A stretch of 64,000 nucleotides of DNA from Streptococcus infantis ATCC 700779 (GCF_000187465.1 NZ_GL732439.1:397341-461340), one strand, 5' to 3'; counted from the first letter of the stretch, positions 36,232 through 46,988 are shown. Program-made: numbers and translations. Notes: generated by a model from the letters alone, not told the origin.

Positions 36232-36687
36232 TTATTTGAGTTGGTAAGACCAGTCTTCTTCATCCTTGTAGTAAAAGAACTCACTGAGGTCCTCTTCGAG
36301 AAAAACACGAAGCATGTCAGACATATCCTCGGTAGCTAGTTTTAGATGAGATAGATTTTCAAAATCCTCCCACCAGACTTTTCCTTCGTCTGAAGATTGG
36401 AGCTCACCAGTAAAGTGTTCTGTTTTGTAAAAGAGGACAATATAGCGATAACCTGCATCATCATACCAGTCGTTGATACCACAGAGTTGGGGTTTAGAAA
36501 TGGTTAGACCAGTTTCTTCTTTCACTTCACGAATGACAGCATCGACAAAGGATTCGCCACGTTCAACATGGCCACCAGGAAAAGTAATGCCAGGCCAGTT
36601 AGGACTAACTCGGTCTTGAACTAGGACCTTGTCTCCATTTTTAATCAAGCACATGTTGACAAATTCGACTGATTCTCTTCTGCTCAT
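36232..36687 (-). CDS. NUDIX hydrolase (MutT/YtkD-like)
   Basis: A 151-residue pyrophosphatase with a full Nudix box, GGHVERGESFVDAVIREVKE followed by ETGL. The rest fits 8-oxo-dGTP diphosphatase-like members (VNMCLIKNGDKVLVQDR). It likely cleaves an oxidised or otherwise unusual nucleoside diphosphate derivative; the exact substrate is open. The start is 11 bases after the upstream DUF1697 gene end on the minus strand, so the two are cotranscribed. In a peroxide-producing organism a sanitising role is plausible but inferred. Confidence 0.9.
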   Translation of the reverse strand: MSRRESVEFVNMCLIKNGDKVLVQDRVSPNWPGITFPGGHVERGESFVDAVIREVKEETGLTISKPQLCGINDWYDDAGYRYIVLFYKTEHFTGELQSSDEGKVWWEDFENLSHLKLATEDMSDMLRVFLEEDLSEFFYYKDEEDWSYQLK

Positions 36688-36697
36688 ATTATTTTTC

Positions 36698-37219
36698 CTA
36701 TTTTGTTAGTAATTTTTCTACCACGTTTAACTTTCGCATGGTCAGATCAACGCCGAACAGCTTTTCAAGATAGTTGGTATTAAGTTTTTTTCGTTTTGCA
36801 GTTCTAGGGAGATAGAGGTAAAGACAATGGTTGCCGATACAAATTTCTTCTTCACCATAGTCACCATCCAATTTTTCTAATGGTAGACTTTGGATATCAT
36901 TTTGAAAAAGGATCACATGTATTCGGTCAAAAAGATAGTGTTTTCCAAATGGGTTTTCTTGGACAATTTTTGCAAAATCATTTTTGTTCTTGATTACCAT
37001 TTTTAAGTCAGCACCAATTTTTTCCTTTATTAGAGTGTGAACCTGTTCTCGTATTTCTTCCAGAGATAAGTCACTTTCAAGAATGATATTCCCACTTTGA
37101 ATATAGGTTCGAACGTGTTGAAAATCAGCCTCTATCAAGATATCTACTAGATAAGACATTTTAGGGATAGCATTTTTTCCATTAGGAGTAACTCCCCTTA
37201 GTAAGATAATATGTTCCAA
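36698..37219 (-). CDS. DUF1697 family protein
   Basis: The protein carries the DUF1697 opening (HIILLRGVTPNGKNAIPKMS) and the YIQSGNIILES strand. I take TTG 37219 as start (173 residues) because AGAAAGGA is well spaced and the family begins right there; the ATG at 37243 would overlap that ribosome site. Function of the family is unknown. It lies between a flavoprotein gene and a NUDIX gene, all on the minus strand. Confidence 0.82.
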   Translation of the reverse strand: MEHIILLRGVTPNGKNAIPKMSYLVDILIEADFQHVRTYIQSGNIILESDLSLEEIREQVHTLIKEKIGADLKMVIKNKNDFAKIVQENPFGKHYLFDRIHVILFQNDIQSLPLEKLDGDYGEEEICIGNHCLYLYLPRTAKRKKLNTNYLEKLFGVDLTMRKLNVVEKLLTK

Positions 37220-37257
37220 AGTAGTTCCTTTCTTATCTAACATCCTTAGATACTAAA

Positions 37258-38484
<1,227 letters not shown>

Positions 38485-38492
38485 CAGATTTA

Positions 38493-39338
38493 TTAGTTGA
38501 TTTCGTATCCCATGAGGAGCCCGCCTTCTTCTGCATAAAAACTGCAAAGCCCAGAAGTTGGGATGATTCTAATGTCAGCTTGTGGGTATTTTTCTCGTAA
38601 GAGCTCTGAGAGCTGTTGACAGAATTTTTCATTGCTGCGGTGAGCCATGACGATACGCCCACCAGCGTAGCCAGCTTTGATTAACTCTTCATAAGCAGCC
38701 TGAAGAGACTTTTTAGCGCCACGAGCTTTTTGGAGGAGTTCTAAGGTTCCGGTTTCGCTTGCTTCCCCAACCATACGAATATTGAGGAGCCCGACAACTG
38801 TACCAATAAGCTTACTCAATCGACCGTTTTTAACCAAGTTATCCACTTTAGCAAGAACGAACAACAACTTCGTTTTTTCTTGGTAAGTAGTAATCACTTC
38901 AACGACTTCTTCAAAAGAAAGTCCTTGGTTGATCAAATCATTGATCTTTTCGACGATTAAGTCAACTTCCCCACCAGCTGATAAGCTATCGATGACATGA
39001 ATCTGAGTATCAGGGTGTTCTTCGAGATAGATATTCTTAGCTAATTGAGCACTATTGTGGCTACCAGAGAGAGTTCCAGTGATAGTCACTACAAAAATAT
39101 GTTTGGCACCTTCGAATGCTCGTAAGTAATCATCAGGACTAGGGCAGGCTGATTTTGAAGCTTCAGAAGTCGCATACATAGTTTCCATCATCTTATCGAT
39201 ATCCAGATTGGCATCATCGACAAAGACTTGATCTGCTACCTGAATCTTTAAGGGAACACTGACAAATTCAGTATCAAAAGCAAGGTTTTCCAGCTGGCGA
39301 TAATCACAACCAGAGTCAGCTACAATCTTCCAAGTCAT
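38493..39338 (-). CDS. DegV-family fatty acid-binding protein
   Basis: A 281-residue protein with the DegV/FakB signature: KIVADSGCDYR at the N terminus and the ITGTLSGSHNSAQLA segment that holds the fatty-acid carboxylate, with FVLAKVDNLVKNGRLSKL later. Such proteins carry fatty acids to the kinase FakA for phospholipid synthesis. Which of the cell's FakB paralogues this is cannot be said. It is divergent from a TetR gene, separated by 124 bases. Confidence 0.88.
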   Translation of the reverse strand: MTWKIVADSGCDYRQLENLAFDTEFVSVPLKIQVADQVFVDDANLDIDKMMETMYATSEASKSACPSPDDYLRAFEGAKHIFVVTITGTLSGSHNSAQLAKNIYLEEHPDTQIHVIDSLSAGGEVDLIVEKINDLINQGLSFEEVVEVITTYQEKTKLLFVLAKVDNLVKNGRLSKLIGTVVGLLNIRMVGEASETGTLELLQKARGAKKSLQAAYEELIKAGYAGGRIVMAHRSNEKFCQQLSELLREKYPQADIRIIPTSGLCSFYAEEGGLLMGYEIN

Positions 39339-39367
39339 AGAAATTCTCCATCTTTATCACTTATACA

Positions 39368-39396
39368 TTGACAAAGGTTCTGTCTTTTTTTACAAT
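39368..39396 (+). promoter_or_regulatory. Promoter of the tetR gene
   Basis: TTGACA (39368-39373), 17-base spacer, TACAAT (39391-39396). Confidence 0.8.
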
Positions 39397-39462
39397 TATA
39401 TCATGAAAGCCCTTGAAACAAAAGTAGTACCTCTCTGTTGTCACAAGTAGAAAGAAATTGTT

Positions 39463-40020
39463 ATGTCTGAACGTAAAATATCTGAAAAATCGCTTGAAAA
39501 CCTTAGAAAATCAAATCAAGAATCTAATTTGCTAACCAGAGAAGCGATTGAAACAGCTCTTTTGCAACTCTTGGAGAAAAAGGAGTTGGCTAAGATCAGC
39601 ATTTCTGAGTTAGTCAAGCGTGCTGGCGTTTCTCGTGCAGCTTTTTATCGAAACTATGATTCAAAAGAAGAGATTTTAGAAAGTGTCTTTAAACGTAGCG
39701 TCCATAACATCATGGAGCAATTGAGTCATTACGATGTTAAAACAGACCTTTATCTCGTATGGGTTCACCTCTTTAGAGAAGCCAAGAAAGAAGCCAAGGT
39801 TATTCAGCTTGCCTTGGACTATCATTTAGAAAAAATCTTTGTGCAAGCCATGCAAGAATTTCTAGAAAAATACTATGGAAAATCTAAAGGAGTTAGCTCT
39901 TACTTGCATTCTTTTTGGAGTTCGGCCATCGTATCGGTCTTGCTTAAATGGATCAAGGATGGAATGAAGGTTCCTGCTGAAAAAATCGCAGATCTACGCC
40001 TGCCATTTTTCAAAAAATAA
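39463..40020 (+). CDS. TetR/AcrR-family transcriptional regulator
   Basis: A 185-residue one-component regulator. The DNA-binding domain starts near residue 27: REAIETALLQLLEKKELAKI, then SISELVKRAGVSRAAFYRNY with DSKEEILESVF. The C-terminal half resembles the TetR_C group of Firmicutes (SSAIVSVLLKWIKDGMKVPA). Targets are not apparent; divergence from degV would fit control of lipid uptake, but this is only positional inference. The start follows a weak ribosome site (AGAAAGAAATTGTT). Confidence 0.9.
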   Translation: MSERKISEKSLENLRKSNQESNLLTREAIETALLQLLEKKELAKISISELVKRAGVSRAAFYRNYDSKEEILESVFKRSVHNIMEQLSHYDVKTDLYLVWVHLFREAKKEAKVIQLALDYHLEKIFVQAMQEFLEKYYGKSKGVSSYLHSFWSSAIVSVLLKWIKDGMKVPAEKIADLRLPFFKK

Positions 40021-40038
40021 AACATGAGGAGAAATGCT

Positions 40039-40506
40039 ATGACAGAAAAAAGACTAGCTTGGGATGAGTATTTTGCTGCTCAAGCTCTATTGATTGCCAA
40101 TCGCTCAACCTGTAAACGTGCCAAGGTAGGAGCTGTTTTAGTCAAGGATAACAAGGTTATTTCAACAGGCTATAATGGTTCTGTATCAGGAACAGAGCAT
40201 TGTATAGATCATGACTGTCTGGTGATTGAAGGCCACTGTGTCCGCACTCTTCATGCAGAAGTGAATGCTATCTTACAAGGGTCAGAGCGTGGAGTTCCTA
40301 AAGGCTTTACAGCTTACGTTACTCATTTTCCATGCCTCAACTGTACAAAACAATTGCTTCAGGTAGGATGTGAGCGTGTGGTTTATATTAATCAATACCG
40401 TATGGATGACTATGCCCAACACCTTTATCAAGAAAAGGGAACAGAATTAACTCACCTACCACTTGAAACAGTGCAGGCAGCTCTCCAAGAGGCTCACCTA
40501 ATCTAG
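40039..40506 (+). CDS. comEB: dCMP deaminase (ComEB-type)
   Basis: A 155-residue zinc deaminase converting dCMP to dUMP, which feeds ThyA. The zinc/catalytic motif LHAEVNAIL and the PCLNCTKQLL pair are complete. Start at ATG 40039 is chosen because GAGGAGAAA lies before it; an in-frame ATG at 40024 sits upstream of the ribosome site. Streptococci call it comEB by homology with a Bacillus competence locus; a role in competence need not follow. Confidence 0.94.
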   Translation: MTEKRLAWDEYFAAQALLIANRSTCKRAKVGAVLVKDNKVISTGYNGSVSGTEHCIDHDCLVIEGHCVRTLHAEVNAILQGSERGVPKGFTAYVTHFPCLNCTKQLLQVGCERVVYINQYRMDDYAQHLYQEKGTELTHLPLETVQAALQEAHLI

Positions 40507-40523
40507 AAATTATAAAAAAATAA

Positions 40524-40562
40524 ATGGTTTAGAAAGCTTTTTAAACCATTTTTTGATATAAT
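40524..40562 (+). promoter_or_regulatory. Terminator fused to the upp promoter
   Basis: Stem AAATGGTTTA/TAAACCATTT (40523-40552 region), T tract, then TGATATAAT as extended -10 (40554-40562) without a good -35. Confidence 0.75.
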
Positions 40563-40595
40563 AAGAAGAATAAATTGAAAGAAGGAATTCTGAAA

Positions 40596-41225
40596 ATGGG
40601 AAAACTTGAAGTTATTAATCATCCACTGATTCAACACAAATTATCAATCTTGCGTCGCACTGACACTTCTACAAAAGCTTTTCGTGAACTAGTAGACGAG
40701 ATTGCAATGTTGATGGGATATGAAGTGCTTCGTGATCTTCCACTTGAAGATGTAGAAATCGAAACACCGATCACAAAAACAGTTCAAAAACAGTTGGCTG
40801 GTAAAAAATTGGCGATTGTCCCAATCTTGCGTGCAGGTATTGGTATGGTTGATGGACTATTGAGTTTGGTTCCAGCAGCAAAAGTTGGTCACATTGGTAT
40901 GTACCGTGACGAAGAAACCCTTCAACCAGTAGAATACTTGGTAAAATTACCTGAAGATATTGACCAACGTCAAATTTTTGTAGTTGATCCTATGCTTGCA
41001 ACAGGTGGATCAGCGATTTTGGCTGTTGACTCCCTCAAAAAACGTGGAGCTTCAAACATCAAGTTTGTCTGCCTTGTATCAGCTCCAGAAGGTGTGAAGG
41101 CACTTCAAGCAGCACACCCTGATGTAGAAATCTTTACAGCAGCTTTGGATGAACGCTTGAACGAACATGGTTACATCGTTCCAGGTCTTGGAGATGCTGG
41201 AGACCGCTTGTTCGGAACAAAATAA
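40596..41225 (+). CDS. upp: Uracil phosphoribosyltransferase
   Basis: A 209-residue salvage enzyme making UMP from uracil and [28 protein letters not shown] and the PRPP motif [13 protein letters not shown] are present, ending in [11 protein letters not shown] as in all Upp proteins. ATG 40596 with GAAGGAA before it gives the standard N terminus [10 protein letters not shown]; a TTG at 40575 is rejected. It also keeps PyrR-controlled UMP levels supplied. Confidence 0.98.
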   Translation: MGKLEVINHPLIQHKLSILRRTDTSTKAFRELVDEIAMLMGYEVLRDLPLEDVEIETPITKTVQKQLAGKKLAIVPILRAGIGMVDGLLSLVPAAKVGHIGMYRDEETLQPVEYLVKLPEDIDQRQIFVVDPMLATGGSAILAVDSLKKRGASNIKFVCLVSAPEGVKALQAAHPDVEIFTAALDERLNEHGYIVPGLGDAGDRLFGTK

Positions 41226-41313
41226 GATTCTAAAGTGATATTGAGACTAAAGCCTAGTCTTAGTTTTGAAAGGAGGTTAAATTTTTGTATCTGTTAGTAG
41301 GATAGAGCAAAAA

Positions 41314-41343
41314 TTTGACCTTTTTTGACCAAGGATATATAAT
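41314..41343 (+). promoter_or_regulatory. CtsR box overlapping the clpP promoter
   Basis: On the minus strand 41330-41314 reads GGTCAAAAAAGGTCAAA, an exact CtsR heptad repeat. It covers TTGACC (41315-41320), the -35 element, which is 17 bases before TATAAT (41338-41343). Heat or misfolding should release CtsR and induce clpP. Confidence 0.95.
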
Positions 41344-41385
41344 AATCCTATTAACAAAGAAATTAGATATCAAAAGGAGAAATGA

Positions 41386-41976
41386 ATGATTCCTGTAGTT
41401 ATTGAACAAACAAGTCGTGGAGAACGCTCGTATGACATTTACTCACGTCTTCTTAAGGACCGCATTATCATGTTGACTGGACCAGTCGAAGACAATATGG
41501 CAAACTCAGTTATCGCCCAATTGCTTTTCTTGGATGCTCAAGATAGTACAAAAGATATTTACCTTTATGTAAATACACCAGGTGGATCTGTATCAGCTGG
41601 TTTGGCGATTGTTGATACCATGAACTTTATTAAGGCAGATGTCCAAACTATCGTTATGGGGATGGCAGCCTCAATGGGTACAATTATTGCTTCAAGTGGA
41701 GCAAAGGGCAAACGTTTCATGCTTCCAAATGCAGAATACATGATTCACCAACCAATGGGTGGTACAGGTGGTGGGACTCAGCAGACTGATATGGCCATCG
41801 CTGCTGAACACTTGCTTAAAACTCGTAAGACTTTGGAGCAAATCCTAGCAGATAATTCTGGCAAATCTGTTGAGCAAATTCATAAAGATGCTGAACGTGA
41901 TTACTGGATGAGCGCTCAAGAAACTCTTGACTACGGTTTTATTGACGAAATTATGGCCAATAATTCGTTGAATTAA
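41386..41976 (+). CDS. clpP: ATP-dependent Clp protease proteolytic subunit
   Basis: A 196-residue serine peptidase that forms the 14-subunit chamber used with Clp ATPases. Catalytic Ser96 lies in GMAASMGT and His121 in MIHQPMGG; the Asp follows in the C-terminal third. AAAGGAGAA precedes the ATG. The upstream CtsR box puts it in the class III heat-shock regulon. A terminator follows. Confidence 0.98.
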   Translation: MIPVVIEQTSRGERSYDIYSRLLKDRIIMLTGPVEDNMANSVIAQLLFLDAQDSTKDIYLYVNTPGGSVSAGLAIVDTMNFIKADVQTIVMGMAASMGTIIASSGAKGKRFMLPNAEYMIHQPMGGTGGGTQQTDMAIAAEHLLKTRKTLEQILADNSGKSVEQIHKDAERDYWMSAQETLDYGFIDEIMANNSLN

Positions 41977-41986
41977 ACTACTAAAG

Positions 41987-42020
41987 CAAGCTCGACTGAG
42001 CTTGTTTTTTTTGATATAAT
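41987..42020 (+). promoter_or_regulatory. Terminator of clpP fused to the ylbG promoter
   Basis: CAAGCTC/GAGCTTG stem (41987-42004), TTTTTTTT, then TGATATAAT (extended -10, 42012-42020). Confidence 0.8.
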
Positions 42021-42051
42021 AGAAGGAAGATTGTAAGAAGGAAGTTGAATT

Positions 42052-42321
42052 ATGTTTCAAAAAGAGAATCGGTCTGGTCTGATTATCTATTTATACTATA
42101 ATCGCGATGCTAAAAAACTCGCAAATTATGGTGATATTTGTTACCACTCAAAAAAACATCGTTACCTACAACTTTATGTTCCAACAGAGGAAGTAGAAGA
42201 GCTGGTAAATCGTTTAGGAAAAGAGAAATTTATCAAGAAAGTGAGAGTTTGTCATATTCAAGAATTGGAAACTCCTTTCGTTGGGAACCTATATAAAACT
42301 AGCGAAAACGTTATCATTTAA
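42052..42321 (+). CDS. YlbG family (DUF2129) protein
   Basis: An 89-residue cytosolic protein: an N-terminal strand-rich part ([20 protein letters not shown]), a [10 protein letters not shown] core, then the helix [18 protein letters not shown]. This matches the YlbG/DUF2129 family of Firmicutes, which has no settled function. Gene order clpP-ylbG-livJ is that of mitis-group streptococci. GAAGGAAG supports the ATG. It runs from its own compact promoter. Confidence 0.88.
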   Translation: MFQKENRSGLIIYLYYNRDAKKLANYGDICYHSKKHRYLQLYVPTEEVEELVNRLGKEKFIKKVRVCHIQELETPFVGNLYKTSENVII

Positions 42322-42338
42322 AAAGTGAGAGAAACTTG

Positions 42339-42367
42339 TTGACAATTTTCTGATAATTCGGTATATT
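42339..42367 (+). promoter_or_regulatory. Promoter of livJ with a CodY-like box in the spacer
   Basis: TTGACA (42339-42344), 17-base spacer, TATATT (42362-42367). AATTTTCTGATAATT (42344-42358) differs at one of 15 positions from the CodY consensus AATTTTCWGAAAATT and fills the spacer. Confidence 0.82.
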
Positions 42368-42408
42368 CTTAACATGTAATTTAAATTGAACATTAAAAGG
42401 AGATAAAC

Positions 42409-43569
42409 ATGAAGAAAAAATTTGCATTGTCACTTGTAGCTCTTGCAAGTACAGCTCTTTTAGCAGCTTGTGGGGAAGTGAAGTCAGGAGCTTCAAACAC
42501 AACTGGTAACCCAATTGATGAAAAAGTTGTAAAAATTGGTTTCAACTTCGAAGAAACTGGTGCTGTAGCATCTTACGGTACTTCTGAGCAAAAGGGTGCT
42601 CAACTTGCAGTTGATGAAATCAACGCAGCAGGTGGTATCGATGGAAAACAAATCGAAGTAGTCGACAAAGATAACAAATCTGAAACTGCTGAAGCTGCTT
42701 CTGTTTCAACAAACCTTGTGACTCAATCTAAGGTAGCAGCTATCGTAGGACCTGCGACTTCAGGTGCGACTGCAGCAGCAGTAGCAAATGCTACACAAGC
42801 TGGAGTTCCATTGATTTCTCCAAGTGCTACTCAAGATGGTTTGACAAAAGGTCAAGATTTCCTCTTCATCGGAACATTCCAAGATAGTTTCCAAGGAAAA
42901 ATCATCTCAAACTACGTTTCAAACAAATTGAACGCTAAGAAAGTGGTCTTGTATACAGATAACTCAAGTGACTACGCTAAAGGTATTGCAAAATCTTTCC
43001 GTGATTCATTCAAAGGTGAAATCGTAGCAGACGAAACATTTGTATCAGGAGATACAGACTTCCAAGCAGCTTTGACAAAAATCAAAGATAAAGACTTTGA
43101 TGCAATCGTATTGCCAGGTTACTACACAGAAGCTGGTAAGATTGTAAACCAAGCTCGTGGTATGGGAATTGATAAGCCAATCATCGGTGGTGACGGATTT
43201 AACGGTGCAGAATTTGTTCAACAAGCAACTGCTGAACGCGCATCAAATATCTACTTCATCTCAGGATTCTCAACTACTGTTGATGTTTCAGATAAAGCAA
43301 AAGCCTTCCTTGAAGCTTATCGTGCAAAATATAACGAAGATCCTTCAACATTTGCAGCTCTTGCTTATGACTCAGTTTACCTTGTAGCTAATGCTGCAAA
43401 AGGTGCAAAAACTTCAGTTGATATCAAGAACAATCTTGCTAAAACACAAAACTTCGAAGGTGTTACAGGTCAAACAAGCTTTGATGCAGATCATAACACT
43501 GTGAAAACAGCCTTCATGATGACCATGAATAATGGTAAAGTAGATGCGGCAGAAGTCGTAAAACCTTAA
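42409..43569 (+). CDS. livJ: Branched-chain amino acid ABC transporter, substrate-binding lipoprotein
   Basis: A 386-residue lipoprotein: signal KKKFALSLVALASTALLAAC with the lipid-anchored Cys21, then a type-I periplasmic-binding fold (KIGFNFEETGAVASYGTSEQ, AIVGPATSGATAAAVA). It captures Leu/Ile/Val outside the membrane for LivHMGF. High-expression codon use is evident. The putative CodY box in its promoter fits repression when branched-chain amino acids are plentiful. Confidence 0.96.
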   Translation: MKKKFALSLVALASTALLAACGEVKSGASNTTGNPIDEKVVKIGFNFEETGAVASYGTSEQKGAQLAVDEINAAGGIDGKQIEVVDKDNKSETAEAASVSTNLVTQSKVAAIVGPATSGATAAAVANATQAGVPLISPSATQDGLTKGQDFLFIGTFQDSFQGKIISNYVSNKLNAKKVVLYTDNSSDYAKGIAKSFRDSFKGEIVADETFVSGDTDFQAALTKIKDKDFDAIVLPGYYTEAGKIVNQARGMGIDKPIIGGDGFNGAEFVQQATAERASNIYFISGFSTTVDVSDKAKAFLEAYRAKYNEDPSTFAALAYDSVYLVANAAKGAKTSVDIKNNLAKTQNFEGVTGQTSFDADHNTVKTAFMMTMNNGKVDAAEVVKP

Positions 43570-43684
43570 TTTTATAGATATCGTAAATGGGGAATGAGCT
43601 TTTACTCACTCCCTGTTTCGGTGTTTATAAAGGGATTATTTTTTTATAAAATCCTAAAAATAAAACTTAGAAAGAGTGAACCAT

Positions 43685-44554
43685 ATGCTTCAACAACTTG
43701 TCAATGGTTTAATCTTGGGTAGTGTCTATGCCTTGCTAGCCCTAGGTTATACTATGGTTTATGGAATTATCAAGCTTATTAACTTTGCCCATGGTGATAT
43801 CTATATGATGGGTGCTTTCATGGGTTATTTCTTGATCAATGCCCTCCATTTAAATTTCTTTTTAGCCTTAATTTTGTCCATGATTGGTTCAGCAATTCTC
43901 GGTGTTATCATTGAGTTTCTAGCCTACCGTCCACTCCGACATTCAACTCGTATCTCTGTATTGATTACTGCTATCGGGGTATCCTTCTTGCTTGAGTATG
44001 GAATGGTCTATCTAGTAGGTGCCAATACACGCGCCTTCCCTCAAGCAATCCAAACAGTTCGTTATGACTTGGGTCCAATCAGTCTAACAAATATTCAATT
44101 GTTGATTTTGACAGTTTCGATTGTCTTGATGATTCTTTTGCAACTCATTGTGCAAAAAACCAAAATGGGGAAAGCCATGCGTGCCGTATCTGTAGATAGC
44201 GATGCAGCTCAGTTAATGGGGATCAACGTAAACCGTACAATCAGTTTCACCTTTGCCTTAGGTTCAGCTCTGGCTGGTGCAGCAGGTGTCTTGATTGCCC
44301 TTTACTACAACTCTCTTGAACCATTGATGGGAATGACTCCAGGTATTAAATCATTCGTGGCTGCCGTTTTAGGTGGTATCGGTATTATTCCTGGTGCAGC
44401 TCTCGGAGGTTTTGTAATCGGACTATTGGAAACTTTTGCAACAGCCTTCGGAATGTCAGATTTCCGTGATGCTATCGTGTACGGAATCTTGCTATTGATC
44501 TTGATTGTTCGTCCAGCTGGTATCCTTGGTAAGAATGTGAAAGAGAAGGTGTAA
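43685..44554 (+). CDS. livH: Branched-chain amino acid ABC transporter permease
   Basis: A 289-residue permease with about eight membrane helices. LQQLVNGLILGSVYALLALG at the N terminus and the cytoplasmic loop GKAMRAVSVDSDAAQLMGIN that contacts the ATPases identify LivH. ATG 43685 gives the standard N terminus; a GTG at 43676 is also in frame. livM starts 3 bases after the stop. Confidence 0.95.
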   Translation: MLQQLVNGLILGSVYALLALGYTMVYGIIKLINFAHGDIYMMGAFMGYFLINALHLNFFLALILSMIGSAILGVIIEFLAYRPLRHSTRISVLITAIGVSFLLEYGMVYLVGANTRAFPQAIQTVRYDLGPISLTNIQLLILTVSIVLMILLQLIVQKTKMGKAMRAVSVDSDAAQLMGINVNRTISFTFALGSALAGAAGVLIALYYNSLEPLMGMTPGIKSFVAAVLGGIGIIPGAALGGFVIGLLETFATAFGMSDFRDAIVYGILLLILIVRPAGILGKNVKEKV

Positions 44555-44557
44555 ACA

Positions 44558-45514
44558 ATGAAAGAAAATTTAAAAGTTAATATTCTCTGGTTGCTCCTTT
44601 TGTTACTTGGATATGGTGTGATTAGCTTATTAGTTTCGTTTGGTATTTTAAACCTTTTCCATATTCAGATTCTAGAACAAATCGGTATCAATATTATTCT
44701 TGCAGTAGGACTTAACCTTATCGTTGGTTTCTCTGGTCAATTTTCTCTTGGACATGCTGGGTTCATGGCTATCGGTGCCTATGCAGCAGCCATTATTGGT
44801 TCTAAATCTCCAACTTATGGTGCCTTTTTTGGAGCTATGTTGCTTGGTGCTATCATTGCTGGTTTGGTTGCTTTGGTCGTTGGAATTCCTACCCTTCGTT
44901 TGAAGGGGGATTACCTTGCAGTTGCGACACTTGGGGTTGCTGAAATTATCCGTATCCTAATCGTCAATGGTGGTGATTTAACAAACGGAGCTGCTGGTAT
45001 CCTTGGTATTCCAAACTTTACTAATTGGCAAATGGTATACATTTTTGCCGTGATTACGACAATTGCAACGCTGAATTTCCTTCGTAGTCCAATCGGTCGT
45101 TTAACCTTGTCTGTTCGTGAAGATGAAATTGCAGCAGAGTCTGTCGGGGTCAATACAACAAAAATCAAAATTATCGCATTTGTATTTGGAGCTATGACTG
45201 CAAGTATTGCAGGTTCCCTTCAAGCAGGATTTATCGGTTCTGTTGTGCCAAAAGATTATAGCTTTATCAACTCTATCAACGTTTTAATTATCGTTGTATT
45301 TGGTGGCTTGGGATCAATTACAGGAGCAATTGTCGCTGCGATTGTTCTTGGTATTTTGAATATGTTCCTTCAAGACGTAGCTAGCGTTCGTATGATTATC
45401 TATGCTTTGGCCTTGGTACTTGTTATGATTTTCAGACCAGGAGGTCTTCTAGGAACATGGGAATTGAGCCTATCAAGACTCTTTAAAAAAGGTAAGAAGG
45501 AGGGACAAAACTAA
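44558..45514 (+). CDS. livM: Branched-chain amino acid ABC transporter permease
   Basis: A 318-residue partner permease of LivH: GLNLIVGFSGQFSLGHAGFM and the coupling loop LTLSVREDEIAAESVGVNTT are typical of LivM. About eight to nine helices; the C terminus is basic. Its stop and the ATG of livG share one base. Confidence 0.95.
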   Translation: MKENLKVNILWLLLLLLGYGVISLLVSFGILNLFHIQILEQIGINIILAVGLNLIVGFSGQFSLGHAGFMAIGAYAAAIIGSKSPTYGAFFGAMLLGAIIAGLVALVVGIPTLRLKGDYLAVATLGVAEIIRILIVNGGDLTNGAAGILGIPNFTNWQMVYIFAVITTIATLNFLRSPIGRLTLSVREDEIAAESVGVNTTKIKIIAFVFGAMTASIAGSLQAGFIGSVVPKDYSFINSINVLIIVVFGGLGSITGAIVAAIVLGILNMFLQDVASVRMIIYALALVLVMIFRPGGLLGTWELSLSRLFKKGKKEGQN

Positions 45515-46278
45515 TGGCATTACTTGAAGTAAAACAGTTAACCAAGCATTTTGGTGGTCTGACTGCTGTTGGAGATGTAACTCTAGAATTGAACGAAGGT
45601 GAACTTGTTGGCTTGATTGGACCGAACGGAGCTGGGAAAACAACTCTTTTCAACTTGCTGACAGGAGTTTATGAACCAAGTGAAGGAACAGTAACCTTAG
45701 ATGGTCACTTGTTAAATGGCAAGCAACCCTATAAAATTGCTGCTCTTGGTTTAGGACGTACCTTCCAAAACATCCGCCTCTTTAAAGACTTGACAGTTTT
45801 GGATAACGTTCTTATTGCATTTAATAACCATCATAAACAACATGTTTTTGCAAGTTTCTTGCGCTTACCAGCTTTTTATAAGAATGAAAAAGAATTAAAA
45901 GCTAAAGCCTTAGAATTACTAAAAATCTTTGATTTAGATGGTGATGCTGAAACCTTAGCTAAAAACTTAGCTTATGGTCAACAACGTCGTTTGGAAATTG
46001 TTCGTGCCCTTGCCACAGAACCTAAAATCCTCTTCTTGGATGAGCCTGCAGCAGGTATGAACCCACAAGAAACTGCAGAATTGACTGAGTTGATCCGTCG
46101 CATCAAGGATGAATTCAAGATCACCATCATGCTGATTGAACATGATATGAACTTGGTCATGGAAGTCACTGAACGTATCTACGTACTTGAGTACGGTCGT
46201 TTGATTGCTCATGGGACACCAGATGAAATCAAGAACAATAAACGAGTTATCGAAGCTTATCTTGGAGGTGAAGCCTAA
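45514..46278 (+). CDS. livG: Branched-chain amino acid ABC transporter ATP-binding protein
   Basis: A 254-residue ATPase with Walker A GPNGAGKTT, the signature LAYGQQRRLEIVRALA (LivG-type YGQQRR variant), Walker B ILFLDEPAAGMNP and the switch His in IEHDMN. Start and stop are shared by one base with both neighbours, showing tight translational coupling. Confidence 0.96.
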   Translation: MALLEVKQLTKHFGGLTAVGDVTLELNEGELVGLIGPNGAGKTTLFNLLTGVYEPSEGTVTLDGHLLNGKQPYKIAALGLGRTFQNIRLFKDLTVLDNVLIAFNNHHKQHVFASFLRLPAFYKNEKELKAKALELLKIFDLDGDAETLAKNLAYGQQRRLEIVRALATEPKILFLDEPAAGMNPQETAELTELIRRIKDEFKITIMLIEHDMNLVMEVTERIYVLEYGRLIAHGTPDEIKNNKRVIEAYLGGEA

Positions 46279-46988
46279 TGTCTATGTTAAAAGTTGAAAA
46301 CCTCTCAGTTCACTACGGTATGATTCAAGCTGTACGTGATGTGAGCTTTGAAGTTAATGAAGGGGAAGTTGTTTCTCTTATCGGTGCTAACGGTGCTGGT
46401 AAAACAACTATCCTTCGTACTCTTTCAGGACTTGTGCGTCCAAGTTCTGGTCGAATTGAATTTTTGGGACAAGAAATCCAAAAAATGCCTGCACAGAAGA
46501 TTGTGGCATCAGGTCTTTCACAAGTTCCAGAAGGACGTCATGTTTTCTCTGGTTTGACTGTTATGGAAAACTTGGAGATGGGAGCTTTTCTTAAGAAAAA
46601 TCGTGAAGAGAATCAAGCAAATTTGAAGAAAGTCTTCTCTCGTTTCCCTCGTTTGGAAGAACGTAAAAATCAAGATGCGGCTACTCTATCTGGTGGTGAA
46701 CAGCAGATGCTTGCCATGGGACGTGCGCTCATGTCAACGCCTAAACTTCTTTTATTAGATGAACCATCAATGGGGCTTGCGCCAATCTTTATCCAAGAAA
46801 TTTTTGATATCATCCAAGATATTCAAAAACAAGGAACAACCGTTCTCTTGATTGAACAAAATGCCAATAAAGCACTTGCCATCGCTGACCGAGGATATGT
46901 TCTTGAAACAGGAAAGATTGTCCTATCAGGAACAGGAAAAGAACTCGCAGCATCAGATGAAGTCAGAAAAGCATATCTAGGTGGCTAA
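46278..46988 (+). CDS. livF: Branched-chain amino acid ABC transporter ATP-binding protein
   Basis: A 236-residue second ATPase: Walker A GANGAGKTT, signature LSGGEQQML, Walker B LLLLDEPSMGLAP, and the LivF-type EQN in place of the switch-His region (IEQNANKAL). Start overlaps livG by one base. It ends the livHMGF set; a 9-bp stem begins at its stop codon. Confidence 0.96.
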   Translation: MSMLKVENLSVHYGMIQAVRDVSFEVNEGEVVSLIGANGAGKTTILRTLSGLVRPSSGRIEFLGQEIQKMPAQKIVASGLSQVPEGRHVFSGLTVMENLEMGAFLKKNREENQANLKKVFSRFPRLEERKNQDAATLSGGEQQMLAMGRALMSTPKLLLLDEPSMGLAPIFIQEIFDIIQDIQKQGTTVLLIEQNANKALAIADRGYVLETGKIVLSGTGKELAASDEVRKAYLGG

